A stretch of 64,000 nucleotides of DNA from Spirochaetia bacterium. Lineage in GTDB: Bacteria; Spirochaetota; Spirochaetia; Sphaerochaetales; Sphaerochaetaceae. This document shows, one piece after another, positions 52,571 through 63,780 of the stretch (positions are counted from its first letter, which is position 1; each line of letters opens with the position of its first letter). Below the pieces are notes generated by a model. The model did not search any database and was not told where the DNA came from. It saw only the letters and a program-made list of their open reading frames with translations. The translations under genes were made by a program, and so were the position numbers. The DNA lies in the NCBI GenBank assembly GCA_022482625.1, contig JAKVOU010000001.1:558001-622000 (forward strand), given 5' to 3'.

Positions 52571-53919
52571 GCTGATACTCCTGCAACTTACGGTGCAAGG
52601 TCTTCCGTCCTATCCCAAGGATCTGGGCAGCCTTTGTCTTGTTTCCCTTGCAAGCCGTGATGGTACTGAGAATCAGCCTGCGTTCACCTTCAGCCAAGCT
52701 AATGCCGACATCGAGGTCCACTTTTGCATTCTTGCCACTTCCCCGTACCTGAGGAGGCAGATCACCTAGCTCAATGACATTGCCACGGCATAGGACTACC
52801 GCCGCCTCAATGCAGTTTCTCAGTTCCCTGATATTGCCAGGCCAGTCATAGCTGTAGATTGCATTCTTCGCTTCACTGGAGATATCCTTGATATTCCGGT
52901 TGTTTTCCTTGTTGGCCTGATCGAGGAAAGCAGTCATAAGCAGGGGAATATCATCCCGACGCTCCCTCAGCGGAGGTACTTCCAGATGGACCACATTCAA
53001 CCTATAGAACAGATCCTCCCTGAATGTACCTTTCTTGATTTCTTCTTCCAGGTTCCTGTTCGTCGCGGCAACGATACGCACATCAACGGTAATCGTCTTC
53101 TCGCCGCCGACTCTCTCAAACTGCCTTTCCTGCAGTACCCTCAGGATCTTGATCTGCGTAGACATATCAATTTCGCCGATCTCATCAAGGAAAATGGTAC
53201 CGCCGTCAGCAAGCTCAAAACGTCCTTTCTGCTGACCGACCGCTCCAGTAAAAGCCCCCTTCTCATGTCCGAAAAGTTCACTTTCAAGCAAATTGGCATT
53301 AAGTGCAGCACAATGGACCTTGATAAACGGGCCCTTTGCTACGGTCTGACAGCTGATGTATGGCATCGGCTACCAGCTCCTTGCCGACTCCGGATTCTCC
53401 GGTCACAAGGACAGAAGCCCTGGAAGGTGCCACTTGGCTGATCGTCTCCATAAGCTGCTTTACCTTGGCACTGTTGCCTATCATCTTCGAGTATCTGTTC
53501 TGAGCACGAAGCGTATTCAGTTCAGATCTCATCCGTTCCATTTCCTCAGCCATGTCCTTGTTTTTCAAAGACTTCTTGACAAGGATGGAAAGCCTGTCCA
53601 AGTCTACCGGCTTGGTAAAGAAATCAACGGCACCGTCCCTCATGGCATTGACGGCAGTTTCAATGGTCCCATGACCGGTAAGGATCACCACGGGAATATT
53701 GGGATAGGAAGCAACGATTTTCTTCAGGAGTTCCTCGCCGTCCATCCCTTCCATCCTCAGGTCAGTAATGACAAGATCAACTTCATTCTTATTCAGCATT
53801 TTCCATGCCTGCAGGCCATTCTCTGCCAACAGAGTCTGATAGCCATCCAATTCGAGGGCCATACCCAGGCCCTCTCGTATATTCTTCTCATCATCGCAGA
53901 CAAGGATCGTCTTGTTCAT
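52557..53919 (-). pseudogene. Sigma-54-dependent response regulator (NtrC type), split by a +1 frameshift
   Basis: Two overlapping frames together make one regulator. The first (53299-53919) has the receiver with phosphoacceptor in LVITDLRMEGMDG, the linker and Walker [13 protein letters not shown]. It then runs into a stop soon after SDRSKGP. The second (52557-53366) carries on with [20 protein letters not shown], the sigma-54 contact GAFTGA, Walker [12 protein letters not shown], the arginine region and a Fis-type HTH ([18 protein letters not shown]). One extra base within 53328-53340, in a run reading AAAGGGCCC on the minus strand, explains the break. It may be a real mutation, a sequencing error or recoding. 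Partner kinase lies upstream with a 4-base overlap. Confidence 0.85.
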
Positions 53920-55124
53920 TTCTCCTGCTCCTTCCCGGCTTCGCTCACTTCCGCATGATATACTTCCCCAAGTGCAAGCCGTTGCCCATGCGGAACTGGA
54001 AGCTTCATGGTAAATGTCGTTCCCTTGCCCAAGATGCTATGGACCTGTACATCACCATTATGTTCCTTGAATATCTTATATACCACGGTCAGCCCCAGTC
54101 CGGTACCACTGGCCTTGGTAGTGAAATATGGCTCAAATATTTTCGCCAGAGTCTTTTCATCCATTCCTTTCCCATTGTCGGAAATAAGGATATCGACAAA
54201 ATTTCCATCCAGTTTGCAGGCGATGGTCATGATGCCTTCCGGAGTTTCTTCCATAGCCATCATTCCGTTCTTTATGATATTGAGCAACGCCTGCTTAAGC
54301 AGATTGGAATCTATCATCAGCCGAGGTACAGAAGCAAAGGAACGTACGAGACTGACATGATTTTCCTTCAGTTCCGGTTCAACGAAATCACAGATTTCAG
54401 TAAGAAGCGGAGGCAGTGCAGTCAACCTGAGCGTAGAATCCATCGGACGGACAGCAAAGAGAAAATCCACCACGATGGAATTCAACCTCTGTATTTCTTC
54501 ATCGATTACGTTGATATAACGGGAAGCATCATCCAGCGTCAGGGTTCCCTTTCTTTCAAAAGCCTTGGTAAGCAACTGGAGATGGATACCGATAGCAGCA
54601 AGAGGGTTCTTGATCTCATGGGCAACCCCTGCTGCCATTGTCGTCATCGAAGCCAAGCTCTCACTCCTGCGAAGCCGTGACTCATCCCTTTTTTCCTGGG
54701 TCGCATCGGTAAACACGACAAGGAAAGCAGATGGAGCCGCACTGTCGTCCTGCTCCATGGGAGTCACATTGACTCTCAATGTCTTGGTTTCAGGACCCCA
54801 TTGGTAGGCAAACTCACCGGTATTCTCATCCTTGCCCCGGAAACAATCCATCAGATAATTTCTCAAGGCCGTATCATTGAGTACATAACTCACAGCATAG
54901 CCGTCATAAGACTTCAGGCGCTTGAAAGGAGACAATAACCTGGCAGTCCTGTTGATATACTGTATCCTTCCGTTGGCATCACAAAGCACGACTCCCTGCG
55001 GCAAACTATCCAAGACCTGTTCAAATTTATCGATTACGGCACTTTCCCGTTCAATCACCTGCACAATCTGACGACAGTCCAGCTGATCAATCTTATGCAA
55101 TGCTCTTTTTACAAACTTATCCAC
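53916..55124 (-). CDS. Sensor histidine kinase (NtrB-like, PAS)
   Basis: 402 residues, no clear membrane segments, so cytoplasmic. PAS domain (FEQVLDSLPQGVVLCDANGRI, about 35-130), HisKA with phosphorylated His in VAHEIKNPLAAIG, then HATPase with N-box LLNIIKNGMMAM, G1 ISDNGKGMDE and G2 TGLGLTVVYKIF. It should phosphorylate the adjoining sigma-54 regulator, whose start it overlaps by 4 bases. The stimulus is unknown. It begins 2 bases after holB. Confidence 0.95.
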   Translation of the reverse strand: MDKFVKRALHKIDQLDCRQIVQVIERESAVIDKFEQVLDSLPQGVVLCDANGRIQYINRTARLLSPFKRLKSYDGYAVSYVLNDTALRNYLMDCFRGKDENTGEFAYQWGPETKTLRVNVTPMEQDDSAAPSAFLVVFTDATQEKRDESRLRRSESLASMTTMAAGVAHEIKNPLAAIGIHLQLLTKAFERKGTLTLDDASRYINVIDEEIQRLNSIVVDFLFAVRPMDSTLRLTALPPLLTEICDFVEPELKENHVSLVRSFASVPRLMIDSNLLKQALLNIIKNGMMAMEETPEGIMTIACKLDGNFVDILISDNGKGMDEKTLAKIFEPYFTTKASGTGLGLTVVYKIFKEHNGDVQVHSILGKGTTFTMKLPVPHGQRLALGEVYHAEVSEAGKEQEK

Positions 55125-55126
55125 AC

Positions 55127-56305
55127 TTACACCTCAGACAAATCATAATAAATTGCTTCCCACATGTTTCTTTTGGTAACATTGAACCGGGTACTTACGA
55201 GAAAACTCCGGTCAAGCACCTGAAGCATCTGATGGGCATGGTAGGTATCCATCTGTCCGCTTGCCAATGCCAATGAAATATCCTCTGACAGCTGTGAGAG
55301 GATATACACATCCAGACGGCTCTGTTCAAAGGCTCCTGTCAATTCGGCCAGAGAAGCAGCATCAAGCCTACGGGCACGGGGAAGAAGAGAAGAGACAAAA
55401 AGCTTGATCTGCCCGTCAAGCTGGGAAAGTCCACCCTTTGTTGCCCCTTGCAGAAAAAATTGTTCTATCGTCATATCCTGCCCAAGAAAAAATGGCTGCA
55501 GCAACCGATGCTGCACCTCTATTGGAAGCGGTGGAAAGAAAATCTTCCTGACCCTGGAAAGGATAGTCTGGATTATCTGTCCAGGCCTTTCGCTCAGAAG
55601 AATGAAGTATACACCGTTTTCCGGTTCCTCGAGCATTTTCAGCAAACTGTTTCTGACTGCATCATTGGCACTTTCGATTGATTCGATGATGATGATACGG
55701 GCCCGTTCTCCGACCATGGTTGAACCGACCCATTGCCTCAGCTGGCGAACTGAAGCGATGCTGAGATTAGTCAGGTTCTTGCTGTCCTGGGCAAGCAAAG
55801 GTTTCATTGCGACCTGCAGTTCCTTGACCCGCTTGCCTGCTGTCTTTTTGTCCATATCGGGTTTTTCCCTGAACAAGTCAATAAGCACGTCATTTGCAGC
55901 CCTTGCACCTTCGTAAAGTTTTGAATCCTTGTCAGCAGCAAGAGCAGGATGATAAGACAGGAGCAAGAGTCTGACGGTCCTGATCAGATAGGTACGGGAA
56001 AAATCATTCCTCAGACGAAGGAAAGCATCACATGCTGCTTGAAAACGAAACGAAAAATCACGGTTGGAAATGATGACCACATTGGACATCGTAAGATATT
56101 TGAAACTTTTGCAAGACGGACAGGTACAGGAATCCTCACCGTTTTCCATGCAGGAAAGCTGGCGGGCAAGTTCAATTGCGGCAGTCATCCTTGAAGAATA
56201 TCGGGGACCACAGAACAACGAGGAACGGCTGACCGTTCCTGCACGGAAATCTTTTTCAAGCTCATCTGCCACAACGGGCTGACTGGCCCTCAACCGTTTA
56301 AACAT
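55127..56305 (-). CDS. holB: DNA polymerase III delta-prime subunit-like protein
   Basis: 392 residues starting MFKRLRASQPVVADELEKDF at 56305, which overlaps the cvpA stop by 8 bases. A zinc-type cluster, CTCPSCKSFKYL, and IIIIESIESANDAVRNSLLKMLEEPENG (in outline) with FILLSERPGQIIQTILSRVR mark the clamp-loader delta-prime family. The usual P-loop glycines are altered (FCGPRYSSR), as expected for the non-ATP-binding subunit. It loads the sliding clamp. Confidence 0.88.
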   Translation of the reverse strand: MFKRLRASQPVVADELEKDFRAGTVSRSSLFCGPRYSSRMTAAIELARQLSCMENGEDSCTCPSCKSFKYLTMSNVVIISNRDFSFRFQAACDAFLRLRNDFSRTYLIRTVRLLLLSYHPALAADKDSKLYEGARAANDVLIDLFREKPDMDKKTAGKRVKELQVAMKPLLAQDSKNLTNLSIASVRQLRQWVGSTMVGERARIIIIESIESANDAVRNSLLKMLEEPENGVYFILLSERPGQIIQTILSRVRKIFFPPLPIEVQHRLLQPFFLGQDMTIEQFFLQGATKGGLSQLDGQIKLFVSSLLPRARRLDAASLAELTGAFEQSRLDVYILSQLSEDISLALASGQMDTYHAHQMLQVLDRSFLVSTRFNVTKRNMWEAIYYDLSEV

Positions 56306-56810
56306 AGTTGCTGATCCCCTGCTGTACCACAGGCAGGTACTTGATAAGGAATTTCTGCACGAAATATGACTTATCTGTAAAACCAGAAATGTCAAAGAGC
56401 TGCTGGCTCTTGAGCAACAGCAACAGCACACAGATGACGACAAGCGCAAGCAGACATCCCCAGATAAAGCCAAGCACAGTATTTATCGGTCCAAGGCCTA
56501 TGCCATTGAGCACTTTTGTAAGCCAATTGCCGAATGCCTGTGTCAGCAAGAAGCCAACATAAAAAAGCAAGATATAGGCGACCAACGCTGCAGTGAACGG
56601 AGACAGAGAAAATGTCGATATGAGCAAGGGAGCCACAGACTTGGTAAACATAAGGCCCACGCATAAGGCAACGACATAACCTGCTTTGCTGGCAAATGAT
56701 GAAGCAAAGCCTTCCAAGGCTCCGCCGATCCCCCCTATAAGTACAAGGACCAATATGATGACATCCAGTGCATTGATCACGACATTTCCGATGGCCATGC
56801 TCCATTCCAT
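56298..56810 (-). CDS. cvpA: CvpA-family membrane protein
   Basis: 170 residues starting MEWSMAIGN at 56810, behind AAGGAGAAATAAG. Four hydrophobic segments and the N-terminal VVINALDVIILVLVLIGGIGGALEGF pattern (in outline) fit the colicin V production / CvpA family. Role in envelope homeostasis is presumed. It begins one base after the murG stop and overlaps holB. Confidence 0.88.
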   Translation of the reverse strand: MEWSMAIGNVVINALDVIILVLVLIGGIGGALEGFASSFASKAGYVVALCVGLMFTKSVAPLLISTFSLSPFTAALVAYILLFYVGFLLTQAFGNWLTKVLNGIGLGPINTVLGFIWGCLLALVVICVLLLLLKSQQLFDISGFTDKSYFVQKFLIKYLPVVQQGISNYV

Positions 56811-56811
56811 C

Positions 56812-57879
56812 TTATTTCTCCTTTTTTGCTGCAAGTTCCTTCAGCAAGCAGACAATCTTTTCCCCAGCATCTGCTGAGGAAATCTTCTTCATAGCCTGTG
56901 ACATGGTTGACCGCTTTGTCTCATCACCAAGCAGACTTACCACCATATCAGCAAACATATCTGCAGAGCAACCCTTTTCAAGTACTTCGGCAGCTCCCTT
57001 CTTTTCATAAAAAGTTGCATTGGCTTCCTGCTCTCCTCGGCTTGCACTGCGCAATGGCAACAATAAGGCTGGCTTGCCTAGCGCAGCAAGCTCAGACAAG
57101 GTCCCTGCACCACTTCTGCAGACTACCAGGTCTGCCCGACGATACAGGCCAGGTAACTGAGTACCTATGAATTCCTCTTCCCGATATCCTTCCTTCACTA
57201 TGCCGCTTGTCTTTCCTTTTCCACATTGGTGAAAGACATTGCAGACAGGACAGAGACGGTCAAGGGAGCCGGTTACCAGAGCATTGAGTTCGTTTGCTCC
57301 CTGGCTTCCCCCAAGTACCAGCAACAGAGGCTTGTCATCATTGTAAAACCCCAAAGTTTCTGCAGGAATGGCATCTGCAAGGTCTTTTCTGACCGGATTC
57401 CCGGTATATACGACCCTTGCGTGCCCTAGTTTTTCCAAATGGAGGTCAAAGCCTGTGGCCAGCACTGTTGCAAAATGACAGTTTATCCTGTTTGCCAGCC
57501 CGATGCTGCTGTCAGATTCATGGGTAAGGACAGGTATATGAAGCAACCATGCAGCCATGACAGGCGGTACGGATACAAAGCCGCCCTTAGAAAACAACAC
57601 ATCAGGCTTAAAGCCACGGAGAATTGACAGAGAGCGGGAAAAGGCCATGGCCAACCTGCCGAGATCCGTAAGGTTTCTCAATGAAAAATAACGGCGCAGT
57701 TTCCCGCTGGGAACTACGGCATACGCTATTCCCATTGCTTCAACCTCCTGCCGTTCCCGAAAATCATCACGGCCTATCCACAGTTCTGACAAGCCTTTTT
57801 CAGCCTGTAGCCTCTGATGTACGGAAAGAGCAGGCAATATATGCCCCAATGTTCCTCCGCCCGAATAACAAATCCGCAT
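56812..57879 (-). CDS. murG: Lipid II synthase MurG
   Basis: 355 residues starting MRICYSGGGTLGHILPAL at 57879. The N-terminal glycine loop, the mid HESDSSIGLANR, and the donor-binding LVLGGSQGANELN and VCRSGAGTLSELAALGKPALLLPL are diagnostic. It transfers GlcNAc from UDP-GlcNAc to lipid I at the inner membrane face, so peptidoglycan synthesis is active. It heads the operon murG-cvpA-holB-kinase-regulator-dinG and is divergent from secA. Confidence 0.97.
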   Translation of the reverse strand: MRICYSGGGTLGHILPALSVHQRLQAEKGLSELWIGRDDFRERQEVEAMGIAYAVVPSGKLRRYFSLRNLTDLGRLAMAFSRSLSILRGFKPDVLFSKGGFVSVPPVMAAWLLHIPVLTHESDSSIGLANRINCHFATVLATGFDLHLEKLGHARVVYTGNPVRKDLADAIPAETLGFYNDDKPLLLVLGGSQGANELNALVTGSLDRLCPVCNVFHQCGKGKTSGIVKEGYREEEFIGTQLPGLYRRADLVVCRSGAGTLSELAALGKPALLLPLRSASRGEQEANATFYEKKGAAEVLEKGCSADMFADMVVSLLGDETKRSTMSQAMKKISSADAGEKIVCLLKELAAKKEK

Positions 57880-58103
57880 GGAAACGATGGTACCACAGCA
57901 GTGGTAAAAATGCAACAACAGAGTCAAAATGACACATATTGGGGCAATTAGACTGTTTTTTCTCTCTTTAAAGCGCTTTGTTTCCGTTTTTCCTTGAAGA
58001 AATTGTAGTTTCATAGTAACTTTCAGTGGATAATTGTAATCATGCAGTTTCCTTTTCACTGGAAGCAATCCGGTGCCAAGAAACAGACAACGTGGAGAAG
58101 TAC

Positions 58104-60884
58104 ATGGCAAAATCGATTTTCGGAGTTCTTTTCGGAACCAAGCAGGACCGTGACATAAAGAAACTCAAGCCAATCGTCAAGCTTGTAAACGACCAGGAAT
58201 CTTGGGCAAAAGCCTTCAAGGATGAAGATTTCCCAAAACAGACGGCCGAATTCAAGAAACAGGTAGCAGAAGGCACCGGGTTGGATACGTTGCTCCCCCA
58301 GGCTTTTGCCCTAGCACGTGAGGCAGCATTCAGGGTCTTGGGCCAGCGCCATTACGATGTGCAGATAATGGGCGCCATTGTCTTGCACAAAGGCAAGATA
58401 TTGGAAATGAAAACCGGTGAAGGAAAAACACTGACGTGTGTTCCTGCTGCTTATCTGAATGCATTGGAGGGCAAAGGTGTACATGTAGTCACCGTCAACG
58501 ACTATCTGGCTTCCCGTGATGCCCATTGGATGGGGCCTGTATACAACTTTCTTGGGCTCAGTACAGGTGTCATTGTCTCGGATATGGACAATGACTCAAG
58601 AAGACAGGCATATCAGGCTGATATTACCTATGGTACCAACAACGAATTCGGATTTGACTATCTGAGAGACAATATGAAATGGTCTCTTGCAGACAAGATA
58701 CAACCGAAGCACCATTACTGCATCATCGATGAAATTGACTCGATTCTTATCGATGAAGCCCGTACGCCTCTGATTATCAGCGGCCAGGCGGAAGATGATT
58801 CCGAACAGGTACTGGGTGCTGAACAGATTGCAGGCTCTTTGGTTGAATGTGAAAAAGATCCTGCGACAAATGACTACTATGAAGTCGATCCTCTTGCACG
58901 TTTTGACAAGGACAGTGCTCCATTCGATGAACGGGGTGACTATAAGATTGACGAGAAAAAGAAATCCGTTTCATTTACCTCCCAGGGTCTTACCCATATG
59001 GAGGAATTGCTTCAGAAACACCATACCATCTCAGGAAGCCTCTATGAGGGTGCCAACTTTGAATATGTGCACTATGTGACCCAGGCAGTCAAAGCCCTTC
59101 GCCTCTTCCAAAAAGATGTTGATTATGTCGTCCAGGACAATGCCATCCAGATCGTCGATGAATTTACCGGGCGTATCCTATATGGAAGACGTTACAGTGA
59201 CGGCTTGCACCAGGCAATTGAAGCAAAGGAACATATCAAGGTCCTTGGGCAGAACAAGACATTGGCGACGATTACGTTCCAGAATTTCTTCAGGATGTAC
59301 GACAAGCTTTCCGGTATGACCGGTACTGCTGAAACAGAAAGCACTGAATTCATGAAGATATATGAGCTGGATGTCGTAGTCATCCCTACCAATCGCCCAA
59401 TCATCAGAAAAGATGAGCAGGACCTGATCTACTATGATGAAAACTTCAAGTTCAAGGCAATCTGCGAAGAGATCAAGCGGATACATGCTACAGGACAGCC
59501 GATTCTAGTTGGTACAGTATCAATTGAAAAGAGTGAAGTGCTCTCTACGTTGCTTCGGAAGATGGGTATCAAGCATGAAGTGCTCAACGCCAAGAACCAT
59601 GCCAGAGAAGCTTTGATCATCGAGGAAGCCGGTGCAAAGGGTGCAGTTACCATTGCCACCAATATGGCCGGACGTGGTACTGATATCAAACTCGGCGGCA
59701 GCATCGAGAATATGGCGAGGAAACTCTGCGGTACCGATGCGACTCCTGAAGAAATGGCAGAGGCAACAGAAAAGGTCCGGCCACAGTGGAACAAGGCATA
59801 CAATGAGGTCAAGGCTCTCGGAGGTCTGTATATAATCGGTACAGAACGACATGAGGCCCGCCGTATCGACAATCAGCTCAGAGGTCGTTCCGGACGTCAG
59901 GGCGACCCCGGTTCCTCACGTTTCTATGTATCCCTGGATGATAACCTGATGCGTCTGTTCGCAAAGGACAATCTCAAGGAAATGCTCGGCAAAGCCGGCA
60001 TGAAAGATGGAGAGCCGCTCCAGCATAGGATGCTGACAGGTTCCATTGAACGTGCTCAGAAGCGAGTCGAGGAAAGAAACTTCGATATCAGAAAGCATCT
60101 GCTCGAGTATGATGATGTGCTCAATGAACAGAGAAATTTCATCTACCAGAAGAGGGATGATATCCTTGGTGAAGAGCATATCCTGCAGAAGGTGCTTGAA
60201 TATTGCCACAAGCTCACAGACGGCTACGTAGACGAAGCCTTTGACTTGAAAGATGACAACCAATGTAGGAATATCGTCGAACGGATGGACAGTGAAATGC
60301 ACCTGGCATGTTCTCCCCTCGCCCAGGAAGCTACGCGGGAAGAATGGAAGGAGTATCTGCATAAGACGATTGATGACGAAGTCATGGCTAAGGTGGCAAT
60401 CACGACAGAAAAGCCGTTCAATGATTTCCTGAGATTCCATTTCCTTCGTCAGATTGATATCCGTTGGCAGGATCATCTCTCCATGCTTGAAGAGCTAAGA
60501 GAAGCCGTAGGCCTCCGTTCCTATGCGCAGAAGAATCCTCTTGTTGAATATAAGCTGGAAGGATTTGACATTTTCAACCAGATGTTGGAAAATATAGAGG
60601 ATTTCATGGCCTTTACCCTTGTCAATGTCAGGATCAGAGAGAAGGATGAAAGCTATGACAGGCAACATAAACCGGCTAAAACGGTTGAACGCCATACCAG
60701 AAGTGCGGCCTTCCAGGAAAAGGCAGACCAAGCGGCTCGGCAGACGCAGAAAAACCGTCAGTCCGACCAAGGGCAGACAAAACCTGTCACTATCAGGAGG
60801 ACTTATCCGAAGGTAGGAAGGAATGATCCCTGTCCTTGCGGTTCCGGTAAGAAGTATAAGAATTGTCATGGAAGGCATATGTAA
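58104..60884 (+). CDS. secA: Preprotein translocase ATPase SecA
   Basis: 926 residues from the ATG at 58104 (GGAGAAGTAC upstream). Walker [19 protein letters not shown] in [21 protein letters not shown], and late helicase motifs [17 protein letters not shown] and [15 protein letters not shown]. The C-terminal zinc SEC-C motif [17 protein letters not shown] is intact. It drives protein export through SecYEG. Single gene with a terminator after it. Confidence 0.98.
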   Translation: MAKSIFGVLFGTKQDRDIKKLKPIVKLVNDQESWAKAFKDEDFPKQTAEFKKQVAEGTGLDTLLPQAFALAREAAFRVLGQRHYDVQIMGAIVLHKGKILEMKTGEGKTLTCVPAAYLNALEGKGVHVVTVNDYLASRDAHWMGPVYNFLGLSTGVIVSDMDNDSRRQAYQADITYGTNNEFGFDYLRDNMKWSLADKIQPKHHYCIIDEIDSILIDEARTPLIISGQAEDDSEQVLGAEQIAGSLVECEKDPATNDYYEVDPLARFDKDSAPFDERGDYKIDEKKKSVSFTSQGLTHMEELLQKHHTISGSLYEGANFEYVHYVTQAVKALRLFQKDVDYVVQDNAIQIVDEFTGRILYGRRYSDGLHQAIEAKEHIKVLGQNKTLATITFQNFFRMYDKLSGMTGTAETESTEFMKIYELDVVVIPTNRPIIRKDEQDLIYYDENFKFKAICEEIKRIHATGQPILVGTVSIEKSEVLSTLLRKMGIKHEVLNAKNHAREALIIEEAGAKGAVTIATNMAGRGTDIKLGGSIENMARKLCGTDATPEEMAEATEKVRPQWNKAYNEVKALGGLYIIGTERHEARRIDNQLRGRSGRQGDPGSSRFYVSLDDNLMRLFAKDNLKEMLGKAGMKDGEPLQHRMLTGSIERAQKRVEERNFDIRKHLLEYDDVLNEQRNFIYQKRDDILGEEHILQKVLEYCHKLTDGYVDEAFDLKDDNQCRNIVERMDSEMHLACSPLAQEATREEWKEYLHKTIDDEVMAKVAITTEKPFNDFLRFHFLRQIDIRWQDHLSMLEELREAVGLRSYAQKNPLVEYKLEGFDIFNQMLENIEDFMAFTLVNVRIREKDESYDRQHKPAKTVERHTRSAAFQEKADQAARQTQKNRQSDQGQTKPVTIRRTYPKVGRNDPCPCGSGKKYKNCHGRHM

Positions 60885-60938
60885 CAGATCATATGCTTTT
60901 GGTTAGATCAGAACTCTCTTCAGAGGAATATGTGGACT

Positions 60939-60976
60939 ACGTGCACAGGTGCAAGTCATCTGTGCACGTTCTTTTA
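60939..60976 (+). terminator. Terminator of secA
   Basis: ACGTGCACAG-N11-CTGTGCACGT, a perfect 10-bp stem, followed by TCTTTTATT. Confidence 0.85.
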
Positions 60977-61072
60977 TTGGTTGGGTTTCAAAGTCATATA
61001 CTATGGATTCTTTATACCTTTCCGTTGTTTTCGGAAAAGGCAACGCTCATTTGAATAATCAATGGTTTTCTT

Positions 61073-61351
61073 TCATTCTTCTGTGATATCAAAAAACCTC
61101 TTCGAAATCATATTACCGTTGTTGTCTACTTTTACCAGATGAGAAAGGTCTGCTTCGTCTTCACCTTTTGTTTCGAAATATTCATCATTGCAATAGACAA
61201 AGTAACTCTTGCCGTTGGGGAAAATTTCAACACGGTCTAAGTTTCTAAGTAGTTCTTCTTCAGCTTGCTTCGTTGTATGGGCCAAAGCAGTGTCTTTAAC
61301 GGCTGACACACAACAATAATCTTTGGTTGCTTTTTCTTCTTCTTTAATCAT
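61073..61351 (-). CDS. Small protein of unknown function
   Basis: 92 residues, acidic: MIKEEEKATKDYCCV start, then LLRNLDRVEIFPNGKSYFVYC and a C-terminal VKVDNNGNMISKRFFDITEE. GGGACGATGGA precedes the ATG. No family recognised. It lies between secA and the surface lipoprotein, on the same strand as the latter. Confidence 0.65.
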   Translation of the reverse strand: MIKEEEKATKDYCCVSAVKDTALAHTTKQAEEELLRNLDRVEIFPNGKSYFVYCNDEYFETKGEDEADLSHLVKVDNNGNMISKRFFDITEE

Positions 61352-61387
61352 TCCATCGTCCCAAATACTGACTCACTAAATGTACTT

Positions 61388-61516
61388 TCATTTTATGTTC
61401 TTTGCTACATAGATAGACATTTCCATAAAAAAGCCTTTGTGTACAATCATATGGTATACATCATGGAATACTGGCAAGTCATAGTATAATGCCACAGAAA
61501 GCTCCTTGTATTTCAT
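61388..61516 (-). CDS. Possible small ORF in the conserved 3' flank, copy B
   Basis: 42 codons beginning MKYKELSVALYYDLPVF. It corresponds to the frame at 17117-17215, with mostly silent differences in the shared 24 codons, after which the two diverge. No ribosome site is obvious. May be non-coding. Confidence 0.2.
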   Translation of the reverse strand: MKYKELSVALYYDLPVFHDVYHMIVHKGFFMEMSIYVAKNIK

Positions 61517-63780
61517 GTACAGGGCCCCAGGTTCCTGCACCTCCTTTCAAACTAGTCAAATTGACAAATAGGTAATCAGAAAGCCCGCACAGCCCGAACA
61601 TAGTGCTTGTTGCTCTTGATGTCGTCGTACTTGCTGTCAAAGTAGAAGTAAACGTAGTACGCGTTGTCAGCGCTGGACTGAGAAGAACTCCAATAGTAAC
61701 TATCCTTGAATCCTCCGATACTCTTTCTTTGCTCGTACATTTCGTATAACTCATCCTGCGATGGCAGAAACCAATCGCTGTACCCATTCAGTGTCTTGTC
61801 AGAGCATACCTTTGCCGCATAGGTATCGGTGATGCTCTTTTTTTCAAGTGTATCTACAATTGCTTCAGTGTTTGCCTTTCCGGTTTCGATTGCAGTGCTT
61901 GTTCCCGAGACTGAAGTCTTATAACCTCCCCAGACATAGGTTCCTTCATCAGCAGGTGCCGCCTCAAGATACCGCCAGCCATTGCTATAGGAACCTTTGT
62001 CATAGAATATTACGCCACCCGCAGGTCCAGTACTACCGATCGTATAAACAGCTTGCTTCATATATTCTCCGCTTGTTGCAACCGCAGAATTTGCCATGCC
62101 ACTCTTCACCGCCATGGCCTTTATTGTAGTCGTAGCACTCAGGGGAATGCTTCCTCCCGACGTAATATGGCTGCTGCTTGTCGTCGGTGTAGTACCATCT
62201 GTCGTGTAGTAGATGGTTGCACCACTGGTACTCGTCATTGTCACTGTCTGGCTATCGGTAAAGGTCGTTCCTCCTGCAGGACTGAAAGTCGGTGTCGTTA
62301 CTGTTGAAACTGTAACTGCCTTACTTGCCACTCCAGAACTGGCAAAGTTGTCCTTCACTGCAATGGCCTTGACCGTCTTGCCGGAAGTCAGAGTAAAACT
62401 TGTCCCTATTGTACTCGATGCAGTCGGAGTACTCCCGTCTGTCGTATAGTGGATAGTTGCTCCGCTGGTCCCACAGCTGATGCTTACCTTCTGCCCGCCT
62501 GTGGTTGCGCTCTGGGAAATGACAGGCGTCGCTGCCTGCAGGGTATAGGTGTTGACTACAACAGCAGAGTTCACTTCCCCGCTTGCTTCATTGAATGCCG
62601 TGATCGTTGTTCCTGTGCTGGTGATGCTGATGCCTGACGAGTAGGTCTGGTAGCTTCCGCTTCCTACCTTGTAGCGTATGGTATCGCCAGTCAGTGTCAG
62701 CGTAAATGTATTGCTGTAGGTTCCGGTGGTCTTGCTGAAGTCTGGTCCTGTGGCAACGCTGTAGGCCTGTGTCCCTGTGGCAGACCTGACCATCCCGTCC
62801 TTTTCTGCATAGGCCTCCACCTTGAGCTCCTTGCCCTGCGTCACCGGGATACTTGTCCCTGTCGTCCAGCTTCCATAGCTTGCACTGCCTACCGCATACC
62901 GGTAATGGATGGTTGCTCCGCTAGTCTTGCAGCTGATGGCAACATCTTGCGAATCTCCTGAACGCAGGCTGAAGGTCGGTGTCGCTACAGCAGAGACCGT
63001 GATGGCCTGGCTGGTCTCCTCTGAGTCCAGCAGGTCTGCCTTCACGGCAACTGCCTCTACCGTCTTGCTCTCTGCCAAGGTGAACGGAGCTGTATAGCTC
63101 TCTCTCGTACTGCTGGTGGCAGGGTCAGTCCCATCTGTCGTGTAGTAGATTGCCGCTTCTGCTGTATCGGTTGCTATGGTCACCTGCTTGCCGCCGGTAA
63201 CATCACCTGTGCTTATCGTCGGTTGTGCTGCCTTGGAAAAGTCAGCGTCCTCGAAGCTGATCGTCCCGCTCGACTCCAGCCCCGTGAACACGTTCACCAT
63301 GTCCATCCCTGAGAAAGTGAGCTGTGTACCAGAGGGATTGGTAAACCTCACCCCTACCAGGTAGTCGCCTGCAGCGGCAGTGCCGCTCACTGCCACACTG
63401 CTTCCGCTTGCTGTCCCTTCATACCAGCTGTCCCCGAGGCTTGCCTCAACCTTGGTAAAGGTCGATGACAGGTCTTCCGGCCAGCTTATCCCTATGCTAT
63501 AGGTCCCGGTGTCACTTGTAAGGTAATGCAGGGTGAAGCTGATGGAGCTCGTCTTCCCTGAGTTGACTGCGACTCCGGTTGCATCAGCCTGTTCGGTGAT
63601 CACCGTCCCGTCGCTGTTCATCCCTTCCACATGGAAGTCCCAGGTGCCTACGGGAATGCTGGAAACCGTATTCTTTTCACCGAGGACCAAGGTCTGCTTG
63701 GAAAGCGTCTTGCTGCTGTTCGTCTCTTCCCCCCAGAAGGACACCTGGGTGACCTTGGCACTGTTTCCGGGAGTTATTGA
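61443..63780 (-). repeat. Duplicated surface-lipoprotein unit, copy B
   Basis: Second copy of the unit at 17130-19535. Almost identical DNA at about 62655-63780, diverged repeats at 61600-62640, and related 3' flank at 61443-61575. Confidence 0.85.

Noticed and set aside
57970-57979. Palindrome AAAGCGCTTT between murG and secA as a CcpA/LacI operator
   Set aside because: Only 10 bp, no second copy, and neither neighbour is a likely catabolite-control target.
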